The notes under the pieces were generated by a model, which was not told the origin of the DNA, ran no database searches, and saw nothing but the letters and a program-made list of their open reading frames with translations. Shown here piece after piece: positions 26,974 through 34,198 of a stretch of 34,198 nucleotides of DNA. The DNA is from Stutzerimonas kirkiae (GTDB taxonomy: Bacteria > Pseudomonadota > Gammaproteobacteria > Pseudomonadales > Pseudomonadaceae), in the NCBI RefSeq assembly GCF_004327335.1, contig NZ_QJUO01000041.1, positions 1-34,198 on the forward strand. The letters are read 5' to 3'. The translations under genes were made by a program, and so were the position numbers. Each line of letters opens with the position of its first letter. Position 1 is the stretch's first letter.

Positions 26974-27053
26974 TGCCAGGTGGCGGGACGGGGCCTTCGC
27001 CGCCAGGGATGGCAGCGAAGCGCTACAGGGAGGTATTCACGCGCCACCTGGCA
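26974..27053. repeat. 80-bp inverted-repeat-bounded element with nested hairpin
   Basis: TGCCAGGTGGCG (26974-26985) and CGCCACCTGGCA (27042-27053) are perfect 12-bp inverted repeats. Between them, CTTCGCCGCC and GGCAGCGAAG form a nested hairpin around AGGGAT, followed by CTACAGGGAGGTATTCAC. Similar 'AGGGATGGC...TACAGGGA.GTATT' strings are, from memory, common between genes in several Pseudomonas species. Not related to the heptamer family. Confidence 0.6.
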
Positions 27054-27279
27054 TTCGCAGATGGGCGGTGATCCCACGGCCACAGGCGTGCAGCGCCCGG
27101 GGATAGAGGTTGGGCGCTATCGACCGATAGTGCAGGCATGAAAGCGCGAAATGGAATGACAACAGGCTTACTTGTTCTCGTGCACCAGGCATGCCGGACA
27201 GTGGTGCGCCTGCGCGTGAACGACGAAGGATGTTTTTCGATTGCAGTGCCAGCCCCGTCCCTGGGTGGCTTCGCCCAGA

Positions 27280-29082
27280 TCAGTGTCCTTCGCCGAGGTG
27301 CCAGGACTTGGCCTGCTGCTGTGCCTGCCACATCGCCTGGTAGCGGCCGCCGGCGGCGAGCAGCTCGGCGTGCCGGCCCTGTTCCGCCAGGCGGCCGTCC
27401 TCGATCACCAGGATGCGATCCGCCGCCGCGATGGTCGACAGCCGGTGGGCGATGACGATCACCGTGCGGCCGCGCACCAGCGCTTCGATGGCGCGTTGCA
27501 CGGCGACTTCGCTTTCGGTGTCGAGGGCGGCGCTGGGTTCGTCGAGGATGACGATCGGCGCGCCCTTGAGGATGGCGCGGGCGATGCTGATGCGCTGGCG
27601 CTCGCCCCCCGACAGGCGCCCGCCGATATCGCCGACGCGGGTCTGGTAGCCGTCGGCCAGGCGCAGGATGAAGTCATGGCAGTGCGCCGCGCGCGCGGCG
27701 GCCTCGACCTCTTCGTCGCTGGCGTCGGGGCGCGCCATGCGGATATTGGCGAGGATGCTGTCGTCGAACAGGTAGACATCCTGGAACACCACCGAGATCA
27801 GTCGGTTCAACTGCTCGGGCTGGATATGGCGGATGTCCACGCCACCGATGCGGACAGTCCCCGACTGCGGGTCGGCATGGCGCATCAGCAGGCGCGTGAG
27901 GGTGGTCTTGCCGGAGCCGGAGGGGCCGACCAGGGCGCTCAGGCTGTTGCCGGGAAGTTCCACGTCCAGCTCGTGCAGCGCCGGCCTGTCGGCCTGCCGG
28001 TACTGGAAGGAAACCCCTTCGAAACGCACCTCGAAGCCTGTCGGCGATTGCGCCGGCTGGCGCTGCGGCAGGGGTTCGATCGCCAGCAGGGCGTCGATGC
28101 GCTGCAGGGCGGCCTCGACGATGCTGATTACCTTCGAGTAGTTCATGAAGGTTGCCAGCGGTTCGGCGAAGCGCACCACGATCACCAGCACGGCCGCCAG
28201 GCTGGCCAGGCTCAGGCTGCCGTCCAGACTCCAGAAGATGCCCAGGCCGACCAGCAGCAGTACGCTCAGTTCGATGATCGACGAGGACAGCATCGAGGAG
28301 CGGATCTCGCTCTTCACGTCTTCGATCTGTACCTGGCGCAGGTGCTCGAAGCTGTCCTGCAGGCGGCTGGCCTTTTCCCCTTCACGGCCGGCGGCGCGCA
28401 ACACTTGCAGCCCCTGGGTATATTCGACCAGTTCAGCGTTGATCAACTGGTTGGCTTGCGCCACCTTCCGCGTGCCGGCGCCATAGATGGGTTTCTGCCT
28501 GAGGTAGAGGGGGATCACCGCGAGGGAGATCAGCAGCAGGCTGAGGCCGATGCGCCAGTCCACCAGCAGCGCGGCGATGGCCACCACCAGGGGCGTGAGG
28601 AGTGCGCTGAGCAGCGGGTCGGCGATGGTCACGACATAGTTGAAGTTCTCGTCGACGTTGCCCAGCAGCGCCGAATTGACGTCGCCGGAGCGCCGGTCCT
28701 GCAGTTCCTCCAGGGGAATGCGGCGCAACTGCTCGCCCAGCCGGGTGCGCAACTGGTGGGTCGCGGCGGCCATGTCGCCGTCGAAGTCGAAGCCCTGGGC
28801 ATACCAGCGCAGCGCCGCCGCGGCGGCCGCGAGCAGGCTCAGGGCGCCCAGCCAGAACAGTGTCGCGGCGCCGTCCCGCGCTTGCAGCAGGGCATCGAAC
28901 AGCGGGAACAGGCAGGCCAGTGCCAGGCCCTGGAGGATGGCGGCGAACAGCAGGCCGAGCAGGCTGCGGCGCAGGCGTGGGGCATACTGGCCGGTGCTGC
29001 GCAGCAGCCCGTGGAGGATCCTGTGCCAACTGCCGAGGAAGGGGCGAGGTGTGGCTTTCACGCTGCTGGAGGTGTCGTTCAT
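27280..29082 (-). CDS. Half ABC transporter, YbtQ/IrtB-like siderophore importer subunit
   Basis: 600 residues from ATG 29080-29082, overlapping the upstream ABC gene by ATGA. Membrane domain ~1-330 with six hydrophobic helices (RSLLGLLFAAILQGLALACL; VVAIAALLVDWRIGLSLLLI). Nucleotide-binding domain: Walker A GPSGSGKT 386-393, signature LSGGE 490-494, Walker B VILDE with Asp514/Glu515, and His546 (IAHRLST). This exporter-fold half transporter acts as a heterodimer with the neighbouring subunit. Length and neighbours match YbtQ of the yersiniabactin system and IrtB of mycobacteria, which import Fe-siderophores despite the exporter fold. The signature has Glu instead of Gln (LSGGE), whereas the partner has LSGGQ. 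Last gene of the four-gene operon. Confidence 0.88.
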   Translation of the reverse strand: MNDTSSSVKATPRPFLGSWHRILHGLLRSTGQYAPRLRRSLLGLLFAAILQGLALACLFPLFDALLQARDGAATLFWLGALSLLAAAAAALRWYAQGFDFDGDMAAATHQLRTRLGEQLRRIPLEELQDRRSGDVNSALLGNVDENFNYVVTIADPLLSALLTPLVVAIAALLVDWRIGLSLLLISLAVIPLYLRQKPIYGAGTRKVAQANQLINAELVEYTQGLQVLRAAGREGEKASRLQDSFEHLRQVQIEDVKSEIRSSMLSSSIIELSVLLLVGLGIFWSLDGSLSLASLAAVLVIVVRFAEPLATFMNYSKVISIVEAALQRIDALLAIEPLPQRQPAQSPTGFEVRFEGVSFQYRQADRPALHELDVELPGNSLSALVGPSGSGKTTLTRLLMRHADPQSGTVRIGGVDIRHIQPEQLNRLISVVFQDVYLFDDSILANIRMARPDASDEEVEAAARAAHCHDFILRLADGYQTRVGDIGGRLSGGERQRISIARAILKGAPIVILDEPSAALDTESEVAVQRAIEALVRGRTVIVIAHRLSTIAAADRILVIEDGRLAEQGRHAELLAAGGRYQAMWQAQQQAKSWHLGEGH

Positions 29083-30878
29083 GTCCGCTCCTGATCATTC
29101 GAGGCGTCGTTGCGGTCCAGGCCCAATGCCCAGTCCTGTGCCTGTTGGTAGTTGCGCCAAAGGCGTGCATAGACGCCGTCGTGCTGTAGCAGCGTTGCGT
29201 GCCGACCGCTTTCGGCGATGCGGCCGCGTTCGAGCACGACGATCTGGTCGGCATCGCGGATGGTGGACAGCCGGTGGGCGACGATCACCACCGTCTTGCC
29301 CTGCGTCAGCGCGGACAGGGCGGCGATCAGCGCGGCTTCGTTCTCCGGGTCGGCGAAGGCGGTCGCCTCGTCCAGTACCACGATCGGCCGGTTGTCGAGG
29401 ATGCAGCGGGCGATGGTGATGCGCTGGCGCTGGCCGCCGGAGAGGAACGCGCCACGCTCGCCGGCCGGGGTGTCGTAGCCGTTCGCCAGGGCGCTGATGA
29501 ACTCGTGCGCCTGTGCCGCCCTGGCGGCGGCGATGACCTGGGCATCGCTGGCCTGGGGTACGCCCAGGCGGATGTTGTCGGCGATGCTGCCGGAGAACAG
29601 GAAGGTGTCCTGGAAGACGAAGGCGACTTGCCGCATCAGGGTCTGCGGGGTCATCTCGCGCACATCCACGCCGCCGATCAGGATGCGTCCGGCGCTGACA
29701 TCCCAGAAGCGCGGAATGAGCCGGGCGATGGTGGTCTTGCCGGCGCCGGAGGGGCCAACCAGGGCAGTGACGCTGCCCGCCGGCACGCTGAAGCTGACGC
29801 CTTCGAGCGCGTCGCCGTCCCGCTCGCCGTAGCGGAAGCCGACGTTTTCGAAGCGTATGCCGGCGTCTGCCGGTTGCCGCTCGCTGCCGCTGGCCGGCAG
29901 CGCCAGCGGCGGGGCGGCCAGCACTTCATGGATGCGCGCCACGCTGATGCGGGTCTTGTCGATCAGGTGCTTGAGTCCCATCAGCGGCTGGAAGGCCTCG
30001 GCCATGCCGGTGCCGATCAAGAGGATCGCCAGCCACACCGGGAATTCCAGCGATTCCTGCCAGATCAGCCAACTGCCCAGCCAGAGCAGCACCACCAGGG
30101 TCGGCAGCGGGTTGACGATGGCCATCGAGAAGCGGGCGCTGAAGGCGCTGCTGCGATACCAGCCCTGGAGCATTCGCAGGTAGTCATCGAGGGCCTGCTG
30201 GTAACGGCCGAAGGTGCTGTTGCCGCTGTCGAAGGTACGCACCACCGGCATCGCCTGGACGAACTCGATCACCGCGCTGCTGACCCGTTCCCGCGCCTGG
30301 TTGTACTGGCGTACCAGTTCGTCGCGGTTGCGCATGGCCAGCGCCAGCACCGCCGCGCCGAACGCCAGCACGCCGGCCGCCGCCAGCGCCATGCGCCAGT
30401 CCAGCCACAGCAGGGCGCCGAAGGTGACCAGCGGCGCGGTATAGGCGCGGGCATAGAACGCCTGGGAGTCGGCGACGAACACGTGCAGCGCCTTGACGTC
30501 GTCCTGCATGACCTTGGCCAGCGACGAGCTGCCGGTCGCCTGCACATAGCCCATGGACACCCGGGCCAGGTGCCGGCTGAGCTGCGTGCGCAGCAGGGTT
30601 TCCAGGCGAAAGGCGGCATAGTGGGATTGCTTGAAGGCGTTCAGCCGCAACACGTAGGAGGCGATGATCAGCAGCGCCGCCGCCAGCAGCGGCTGCCATG
30701 GCCATTGCCCGGGGTGCAGGCTCAGGGCATGCACGGACCAGGCGATGGCGGCCAGGCTGAGCAGCGCCGCCAGGGTGCCGAGGGAGGCCAGGGCGAGGGA
30801 GAGTACGATCTGCCCGCGTACCGGGTGGATGATCGACCAGGGACTGGTGCGCAGGCGAGGTTCGGTGGATTCGGTCAT
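29079..30878 (-). CDS. Half ABC transporter, YbtP/IrtA-like siderophore importer subunit
   Basis: 599 residues from ATG 30876-30878, which overlaps the MFS stop as ATGA. The frame stays open far upstream, but that part lies antiphase within the MFS and receptor genes and is not coding. Membrane domain with WSIIHPVRGQIVLSLALASL, ASYVLRLNAFKQSHYAAFRL, and a long helical bundle to ~330. Nucleotide-binding domain: Walker A GPSGAGKT 375-382, LSGGQ 479-483, Walker B VVLDE with Asp503/Glu504, His535. It pairs with the downstream subunit. No extra N-terminal siderophore-interacting (flavin) domain as in IrtA, so it is closer to YbtP. Expected role: moving the Fe-siderophore from periplasm to cytoplasm. 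Confidence 0.88.
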   Translation of the reverse strand: MTESTEPRLRTSPWSIIHPVRGQIVLSLALASLGTLAALLSLAAIAWSVHALSLHPGQWPWQPLLAAALLIIASYVLRLNAFKQSHYAAFRLETLLRTQLSRHLARVSMGYVQATGSSSLAKVMQDDVKALHVFVADSQAFYARAYTAPLVTFGALLWLDWRMALAAAGVLAFGAAVLALAMRNRDELVRQYNQARERVSSAVIEFVQAMPVVRTFDSGNSTFGRYQQALDDYLRMLQGWYRSSAFSARFSMAIVNPLPTLVVLLWLGSWLIWQESLEFPVWLAILLIGTGMAEAFQPLMGLKHLIDKTRISVARIHEVLAAPPLALPASGSERQPADAGIRFENVGFRYGERDGDALEGVSFSVPAGSVTALVGPSGAGKTTIARLIPRFWDVSAGRILIGGVDVREMTPQTLMRQVAFVFQDTFLFSGSIADNIRLGVPQASDAQVIAAARAAQAHEFISALANGYDTPAGERGAFLSGGQRQRITIARCILDNRPIVVLDEATAFADPENEAALIAALSALTQGKTVVIVAHRLSTIRDADQIVVLERGRIAESGRHATLLQHDGVYARLWRNYQQAQDWALGLDRNDASNDQERT

Positions 30879-32140
30879 GGGCTTGTCTCGCGGGATTCGG
30901 GAGTGGTCGGGTTGGTTCGGCTGCCGACATCGATGCTCTTGGGATGCGCCGCTGGACGTTGCGTCCAGGCCAGGAGGATGCCCGGCAGGGTCGCCAGCAG
31001 GGCCAGCAGCAGCACCCCGGCATAGCCGATCTGGGCGGCCAGCAGGGTGCCGAGTGTCGCCATGGCGTGGCTGAGGAAGGTGTAGGCGCTGAATTGCAGG
31101 GTGTAGTCGGTCCCCGGGTGCTCCATGCTGGCGTGGTCCATCATCAGGGTGCTCAGCACCACCATGGTCGGGTTGTAGCAGAGGAAGAACAGGCCGATCG
31201 CGCCGGCGATGGCCAGTTCGCTGGCGCTGCCCAGCACCGGCACGGCCAGCGCCGCCACCGCCGGCACCTGCAGCAGGGCGGCGGCGAGCATCGCCTGGCG
31301 CCGCCCGAGGCGGCGCATCAGCCAGCCGCTGAGCAGCGCGGAGAGGATGCCGAGCAGCGGGCCGAGGATGTTGCTCAGCAGCCCGATGCGCGCCAGCGAC
31401 CAGCCGGCGTCGATCAGGCTGGGGGTGATCAGCGCATAGCCGAGCGCCAGGCCGATTGGGTAGAGCATCAGCGTCAGCAGCCAGCGCAGGCCACCCGGCT
31501 GGCGCCAGAAACTGACGACGCGCAGCAGCAGGCGCAGGCTGGAGTGCGGGCGCTGCGGCCAGCGCGGCTCGCGAAACAGCAGGGTCTGCAGCAGCGTCGC
31601 CAGGGCCACCGCCAGCAGCGCCAGCATGCTGCCGCGCCAGCCGAGCAACGGGTAGGCGGCCAGCACCAGGCCGCCGCCGATCAGGTAGCCGAGCAGGCCG
31701 CCGGCCATCTGCAGGCCGTTGGCGAGGCCGCGCTCGGCGCTGGGCACCAGGCGGCAGACCAGGGCATCGGCGGCGATATCGTGGGTGGAGCTGAGCAGCG
31801 CCACTAGCAGGCAGAGGGTATAGAGCAGCGGGAACTGCGTGCGCGTATCCAGCCCGGCCAGCACCAGCAGGGTTGCCAGCAGGGCGGCCTGGGTCAGCAG
31901 CAGCCAGCCCCGGTAGTGGCCTGCGCGCCGCGAGCCGAAGCGGTCCAGCAGCGGCGCCCAGAGGAACTTCAGCGCGCTGATCATGCCGAGCAGGTAGATC
32001 AGGCTGATGCGCTCCAGCGAGTCGCCCTGGTCGCGCAGGATGGCCACCAGGCCGACGATGAAGAAGCCCAGGCCCAGGGTCTGCAGGGTGTACAGGCTGA
32101 GCAGCAGCGCCCAGGTCGAGCGCGGTGTGGGCGACGTCAT
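30875..32140 (-). CDS. MFS transporter of the YbtX/FptX/RhtX type
   Basis: 421 residues from ATG 32138-32140, forming TGATG with the receptor stop (1-base overlap); an in-frame GTG four codons earlier is less likely. About twelve membrane helices. The N-terminus STWALLLSLYTLQTLGLGFF and the AmpG-like blocks LLGMISALKFLWAPLLDRFG, SSTHDIAADALVCRLVP and LQMAGGLLGYLIGGG are those of the RhtX/FptX/YbtX family of siderophore permeases. FptX takes up ferripyochelin and RhtX rhizobactin across the inner membrane; YbtX accompanies yersiniabactin uptake. Together with the ABC pair this gives two possible inner-membrane routes, as in the yersiniabactin island. A hydrophilic tail of ~25 residues ends ESRETSP. 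Confidence 0.88.
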   Translation of the reverse strand: MTSPTPRSTWALLLSLYTLQTLGLGFFIVGLVAILRDQGDSLERISLIYLLGMISALKFLWAPLLDRFGSRRAGHYRGWLLLTQAALLATLLVLAGLDTRTQFPLLYTLCLLVALLSSTHDIAADALVCRLVPSAERGLANGLQMAGGLLGYLIGGGLVLAAYPLLGWRGSMLALLAVALATLLQTLLFREPRWPQRPHSSLRLLLRVVSFWRQPGGLRWLLTLMLYPIGLALGYALITPSLIDAGWSLARIGLLSNILGPLLGILSALLSGWLMRRLGRRQAMLAAALLQVPAVAALAVPVLGSASELAIAGAIGLFFLCYNPTMVVLSTLMMDHASMEHPGTDYTLQFSAYTFLSHAMATLGTLLAAQIGYAGVLLLALLATLPGILLAWTQRPAAHPKSIDVGSRTNPTTPESRETSP

Positions 32141-34198
32141 CAGAAGTGCCACTGGATGCCGGCGCCGGCGCTGCGGCCACGGCTGGGCGCACCGATCGAC
32201 AGGCTGGGACCATAATAGTAGGTGTAGAGCTCGTAGTGGTCATTGAGCAGGTTGTCGCCCCAGAGGTAGATCTCGGCGCCGCCGATACCCAGGCCGACCC
32301 TCAGGTCCAGCTTGCCGTAGCTGCCCAGGTCGAGATGGTTTTGCTGGTCGTTGGGGCGCTTGCCGACGCTGCGGTAGTTGACATAGGTGTTCAGGCTCCA
32401 GTCGCCGAGGCTGGCCAGCGGCTGGCGATGGCTGAGGGACAGGTTGCCGCTCCAGCGCGGGATGTCCGCCAGGCGGTTGCCGGCGTCCACGTCGCCGCCG
32501 TTAACGCCGTAGACATCCTTGGTGATGATGGCGTCGATATAACTCACCGACAGCGCCACCTCGAGGTTGCCCAGCGGTTGCCAGCGCCCCTCCAGTTCCG
32601 CGCCACGGCTGCGCACGTCGGCGTTGGTGGTCTGGCTGGTGCGGGTCAGCACGTCGTAGGCCAGCAGATGCTCGTCGTCCACTTTAGTGTGGAACAGGGC
32701 GCCATTGATCAGCAGGTTGGCCTGCTCCAGTTCGCTCTTGAAGCCGACTTCGGCGCTGCGGGTGATGGCGGCATGGTAGGGCGCGCTGGCATCGCGCGAG
32801 TCGGCGTCATCGCTGAAGCCGGCGGACTTGTAGCCGCGGGCCAAGGCCGTATAGAGGTTGGTGGCGGGCGTCAGGGCATAGGAGAGGGCGATCCGGCCGG
32901 TGCTGTAGTCGTCGCTCAGGCGCCTGCGGTCGAGGGCCTGCCCGGTGCCGTAGTCGCCTTTATAGGTCTTGCGATCCCAGGTATGGCGAAGGCCGCCGGT
33001 GATCTTCAGGCGTTCGCCGAGGGGGTAGGTGATTTCACCGTACAGGGCGTGGCTGTCGGTCTCGAAGTCATGGCTCAGGCGTGGCGCAAGGGGTTGCCCG
33101 GTGAAGCCCTCGCGCCTGTCGGCACCTCGCTCGGACTGGTAATAGTTGACCCCGGCCACCCAGAACAGGTCGGCGTCCGGCAGCGACTGCCAGCGCAAGT
33201 CCTGGCTCCAGACCCGCTCGTCGTCCCATTCGTGCTGCAGCAGGGTGCCGTCGATACCGTAGGCGGCCCGCAGCACGTCCCGGTTGTTGACGTTGATCAG
33301 TTCGTTGTCGGTACGCACCAGGGACGTCACCGAGATCAGCCGGCTGCCGGCGAGGTCATGGCTGATTTCCGCGGAATAGCGTTCGATGACCCGTTTGTTG
33401 TCGTCGGTGAAGCCGGGCTCCACATCGATTCTGTCGCTCGGCCTGGCGCCGTCGAAGCCCACGCCCATGAGTGACGAGAGACCTTTGGCATGCTGGTATT
33501 CGGCGGTGAATAGCGCGGCAGTCGCCGGGCTCAGGTCCCACAGCAGGCTGGAGCGGAAGGCGAGGTCCTTCAGCTTCGAGTAGGGTTTTCCGCTCTCCGC
33601 GATCTTGATCCAGTGGTCGGCGCCGCTATTGCGGATGGCGATGCGCCCGCTGAGCTGTTCCGACAGCTCGCCGCCGAGGGCCGCTTCCTGCAGGTGCTGG
33701 CCCTGCCCGCCGACCTCGCCGCGCAGGTAGCCTTCGGTATGCCGGGTCGGCTTGCGGGTGACGACATTGAGCGCGCCAGCGGAACTGTTGCGTCCGAACA
33801 GGGTGCCCTGGGGGCCTTTCAGCACTTCCAGCCGCTCGACATCCAGGGTGGCCAGCGAGGCATGCGCGGATGAGAGCGAAACCCCGTCGATATTCAGGCC
33901 TACCGAGCTGTCGTCATTGCCGACCTGGAACAGCGGGCCGATGCCGCGGATGCGGATATTGCTGTTGACGGTGCTGCCGAAGGAGCTCAAGTCGACGCTC
34001 GGGGTATTCTTCAGGGCGCTTTCCAGGCTTTGCAGACGGCCGCTTTCCAGCGTCTCGCCGTCGATCACGCTGATACCGAAGGGCACCTCCTTGGCCTGCT
34101 CGGCGCCGTGGCGGGCGGTGACCGTGACGGTTTCCAGGCGACTCACTGACTCGGGGGTGGTTTCCGCTGCCGGCGTCGCTGGCCGCGCGGGGCGGGAC
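32140..34198 (-). CDS. TonB-dependent siderophore receptor, FyuA-like (receptor 2), 5' end cut by window edge
   Basis: The frame is open to the right edge; about 685 residues are visible and the signal peptide lies beyond. The visible N-terminus is a Pro/Ala/Thr-rich stretch, then the TonB box LETVTVTARH and plug (KEVPFGISVIDGETLESGRL; VGLNIDGVSLSS; RLEVLKGPQGTLFGRNSSAG). The barrel includes LYTALARGYKSAGFSD and IYLWGDNLLNDHYELYTYYY and closes IQWHF with the usual terminal Phe. These segments and the length resemble FyuA, the yersiniabactin/pesticin receptor. It is the first visible gene of receptor > MFS > ABC > ABC, each junction overlapping by 1 or 4 bases. Regulators (AraC- or Fur-type) would lie outside the window. 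Confidence 0.92.
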   Translation of the reverse strand, partial: SRPARPATPAAETTPESVSRLETVTVTARHGAEQAKEVPFGISVIDGETLESGRLQSLESALKNTPSVDLSSFGSTVNSNIRIRGIGPLFQVGNDDSSVGLNIDGVSLSSAHASLATLDVERLEVLKGPQGTLFGRNSSAGALNVVTRKPTRHTEGYLRGEVGGQGQHLQEAALGGELSEQLSGRIAIRNSGADHWIKIAESGKPYSKLKDLAFRSSLLWDLSPATAALFTAEYQHAKGLSSLMGVGFDGARPSDRIDVEPGFTDDNKRVIERYSAEISHDLAGSRLISVTSLVRTDNELINVNNRDVLRAAYGIDGTLLQHEWDDERVWSQDLRWQSLPDADLFWVAGVNYYQSERGADRREGFTGQPLAPRLSHDFETDSHALYGEITYPLGERLKITGGLRHTWDRKTYKGDYGTGQALDRRRLSDDYSTGRIALSYALTPATNLYTALARGYKSAGFSDDADSRDASAPYHAAITRSAEVGFKSELEQANLLINGALFHTKVDDEHLLAYDVLTRTSQTTNADVRSRGAELEGRWQPLGNLEVALSVSYIDAIITKDVYGVNGGDVDAGNRLADIPRWSGNLSLSHRQPLASLGDWSLNTYVNYRSVGKRPNDQQNHLDLGSYGKLDLRVGLGIGGAEIYLWGDNLLNDHYELYTYYYGPSLSIGAPSRGRSAGAGIQWHF

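Larger units (their letters stand above)
26761..27279. other. 519-bp non-coding region between receptor 1 and the ABC transporter gene
   Basis: It must contain the promoter of receptor 1 (minus strand) and the end of the ABC operon. It has an 8-bp-stem hairpin in the receptor leader, an AT-rich part at 26840-26930 suited to a promoter, an 80-bp inverted-repeat-bounded element (26974-27053), and CTATCGACCGATAG at 27117-27130. No open frame here has coding character. I see no U-tailed terminator after the ABC gene. Confidence 0.5.

Noticed and set aside
26974..27053. Integron attC site
   Set aside because: Size and fold are suggestive, but no GTTRRRY core sites flank it and no integrase or cassette is nearby.
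30879..32243. Upstream extension of the YbtP-like frame to 1054 residues
   Set aside because: The extension is antiphase to the MFS gene, is Pro/Arg/Ala-rich without domain character, and the ATGA overlap at 30875-30878 fixes the true start.

Overview
The window is GC-rich chromosomal DNA of a Pseudomonas, most likely of the P. aeruginosa lineage. This rests on recognisable proteins (LeuS, LptE, HolA, Lnt, CorC/YbeX, YbeY, YbeZ, MiaB, HemL, ThiE, ThiD) and on a gene order that matches, as far as I remember it, the P. aeruginosa PAO1 block from thiD to holA and the neighbouring lytic transglycosylase. The species cannot be fixed by reading alone.

Layout. 1-80 is the 3' end of a class III aminotransferase. 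277-6870 is a minus-strand housekeeping run: a conserved hypothetical, a lytic transglycosylase lipoprotein, a 51-residue ArfA ribosome-rescue factor with its self-truncating hairpin, holA, lptE and leuS. 7178-8400 carries two plus-strand envelope/unknown genes (a zinc-ribbon YbeL-like protein and a YdcF/ElyC-type DUF218 protein). 8584-14121 is the minus-strand chain miaB > ybeZ > ybeY > corC > lnt (transcription order), interrupted twice by a repeat family. 14375-16607 is a two-gene unit, a ThDP-dependent enzyme followed by a MEKHLA/PAS-like protein, whose job is unknown. 17076-20532 is thiD > thiE > hemL plus a secreted Sel1-repeat protein.

From about 20.6 kb the content looks accessory: an orphan LysR regulator; a CsoR/RcnR-type metal sensor with a G-tract operator and an NreB-like metal exporter; a TonB-dependent receptor translationally coupled to a small Cys-rich protein resembling 2-aminothiazoline-4-carboxylate (ATC) hydrolases; and a tightly overlapped operon of FyuA-like receptor > YbtX/FptX-like MFS > two YbtP/YbtQ-like half ABC transporters. 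The last two units together look like an iron-siderophore (pyochelin/yersiniabactin type) acquisition island without biosynthesis genes in view. The ATC-hydrolase-like protein beside a thiazoline-siderophore importer is the most suggestive possibly undescribed link here.

A second theme is a dispersed palindromic repeat family found at eight intergenic sites. All share a core that reads CGATAARRGCGCTGGAGGCTGG in one arm and its complement in the other. Some copies carry a variable number of TCCAGCC heptamers (6, 8, 4 and a part). Two better-preserved copies of about 155-162 bp end in 19-bp terminal inverted repeats. In corC and miaB the array begins exactly at the TAG stop codon. No tRNA, rRNA, CRISPR array, transposase or prophage gene was seen.
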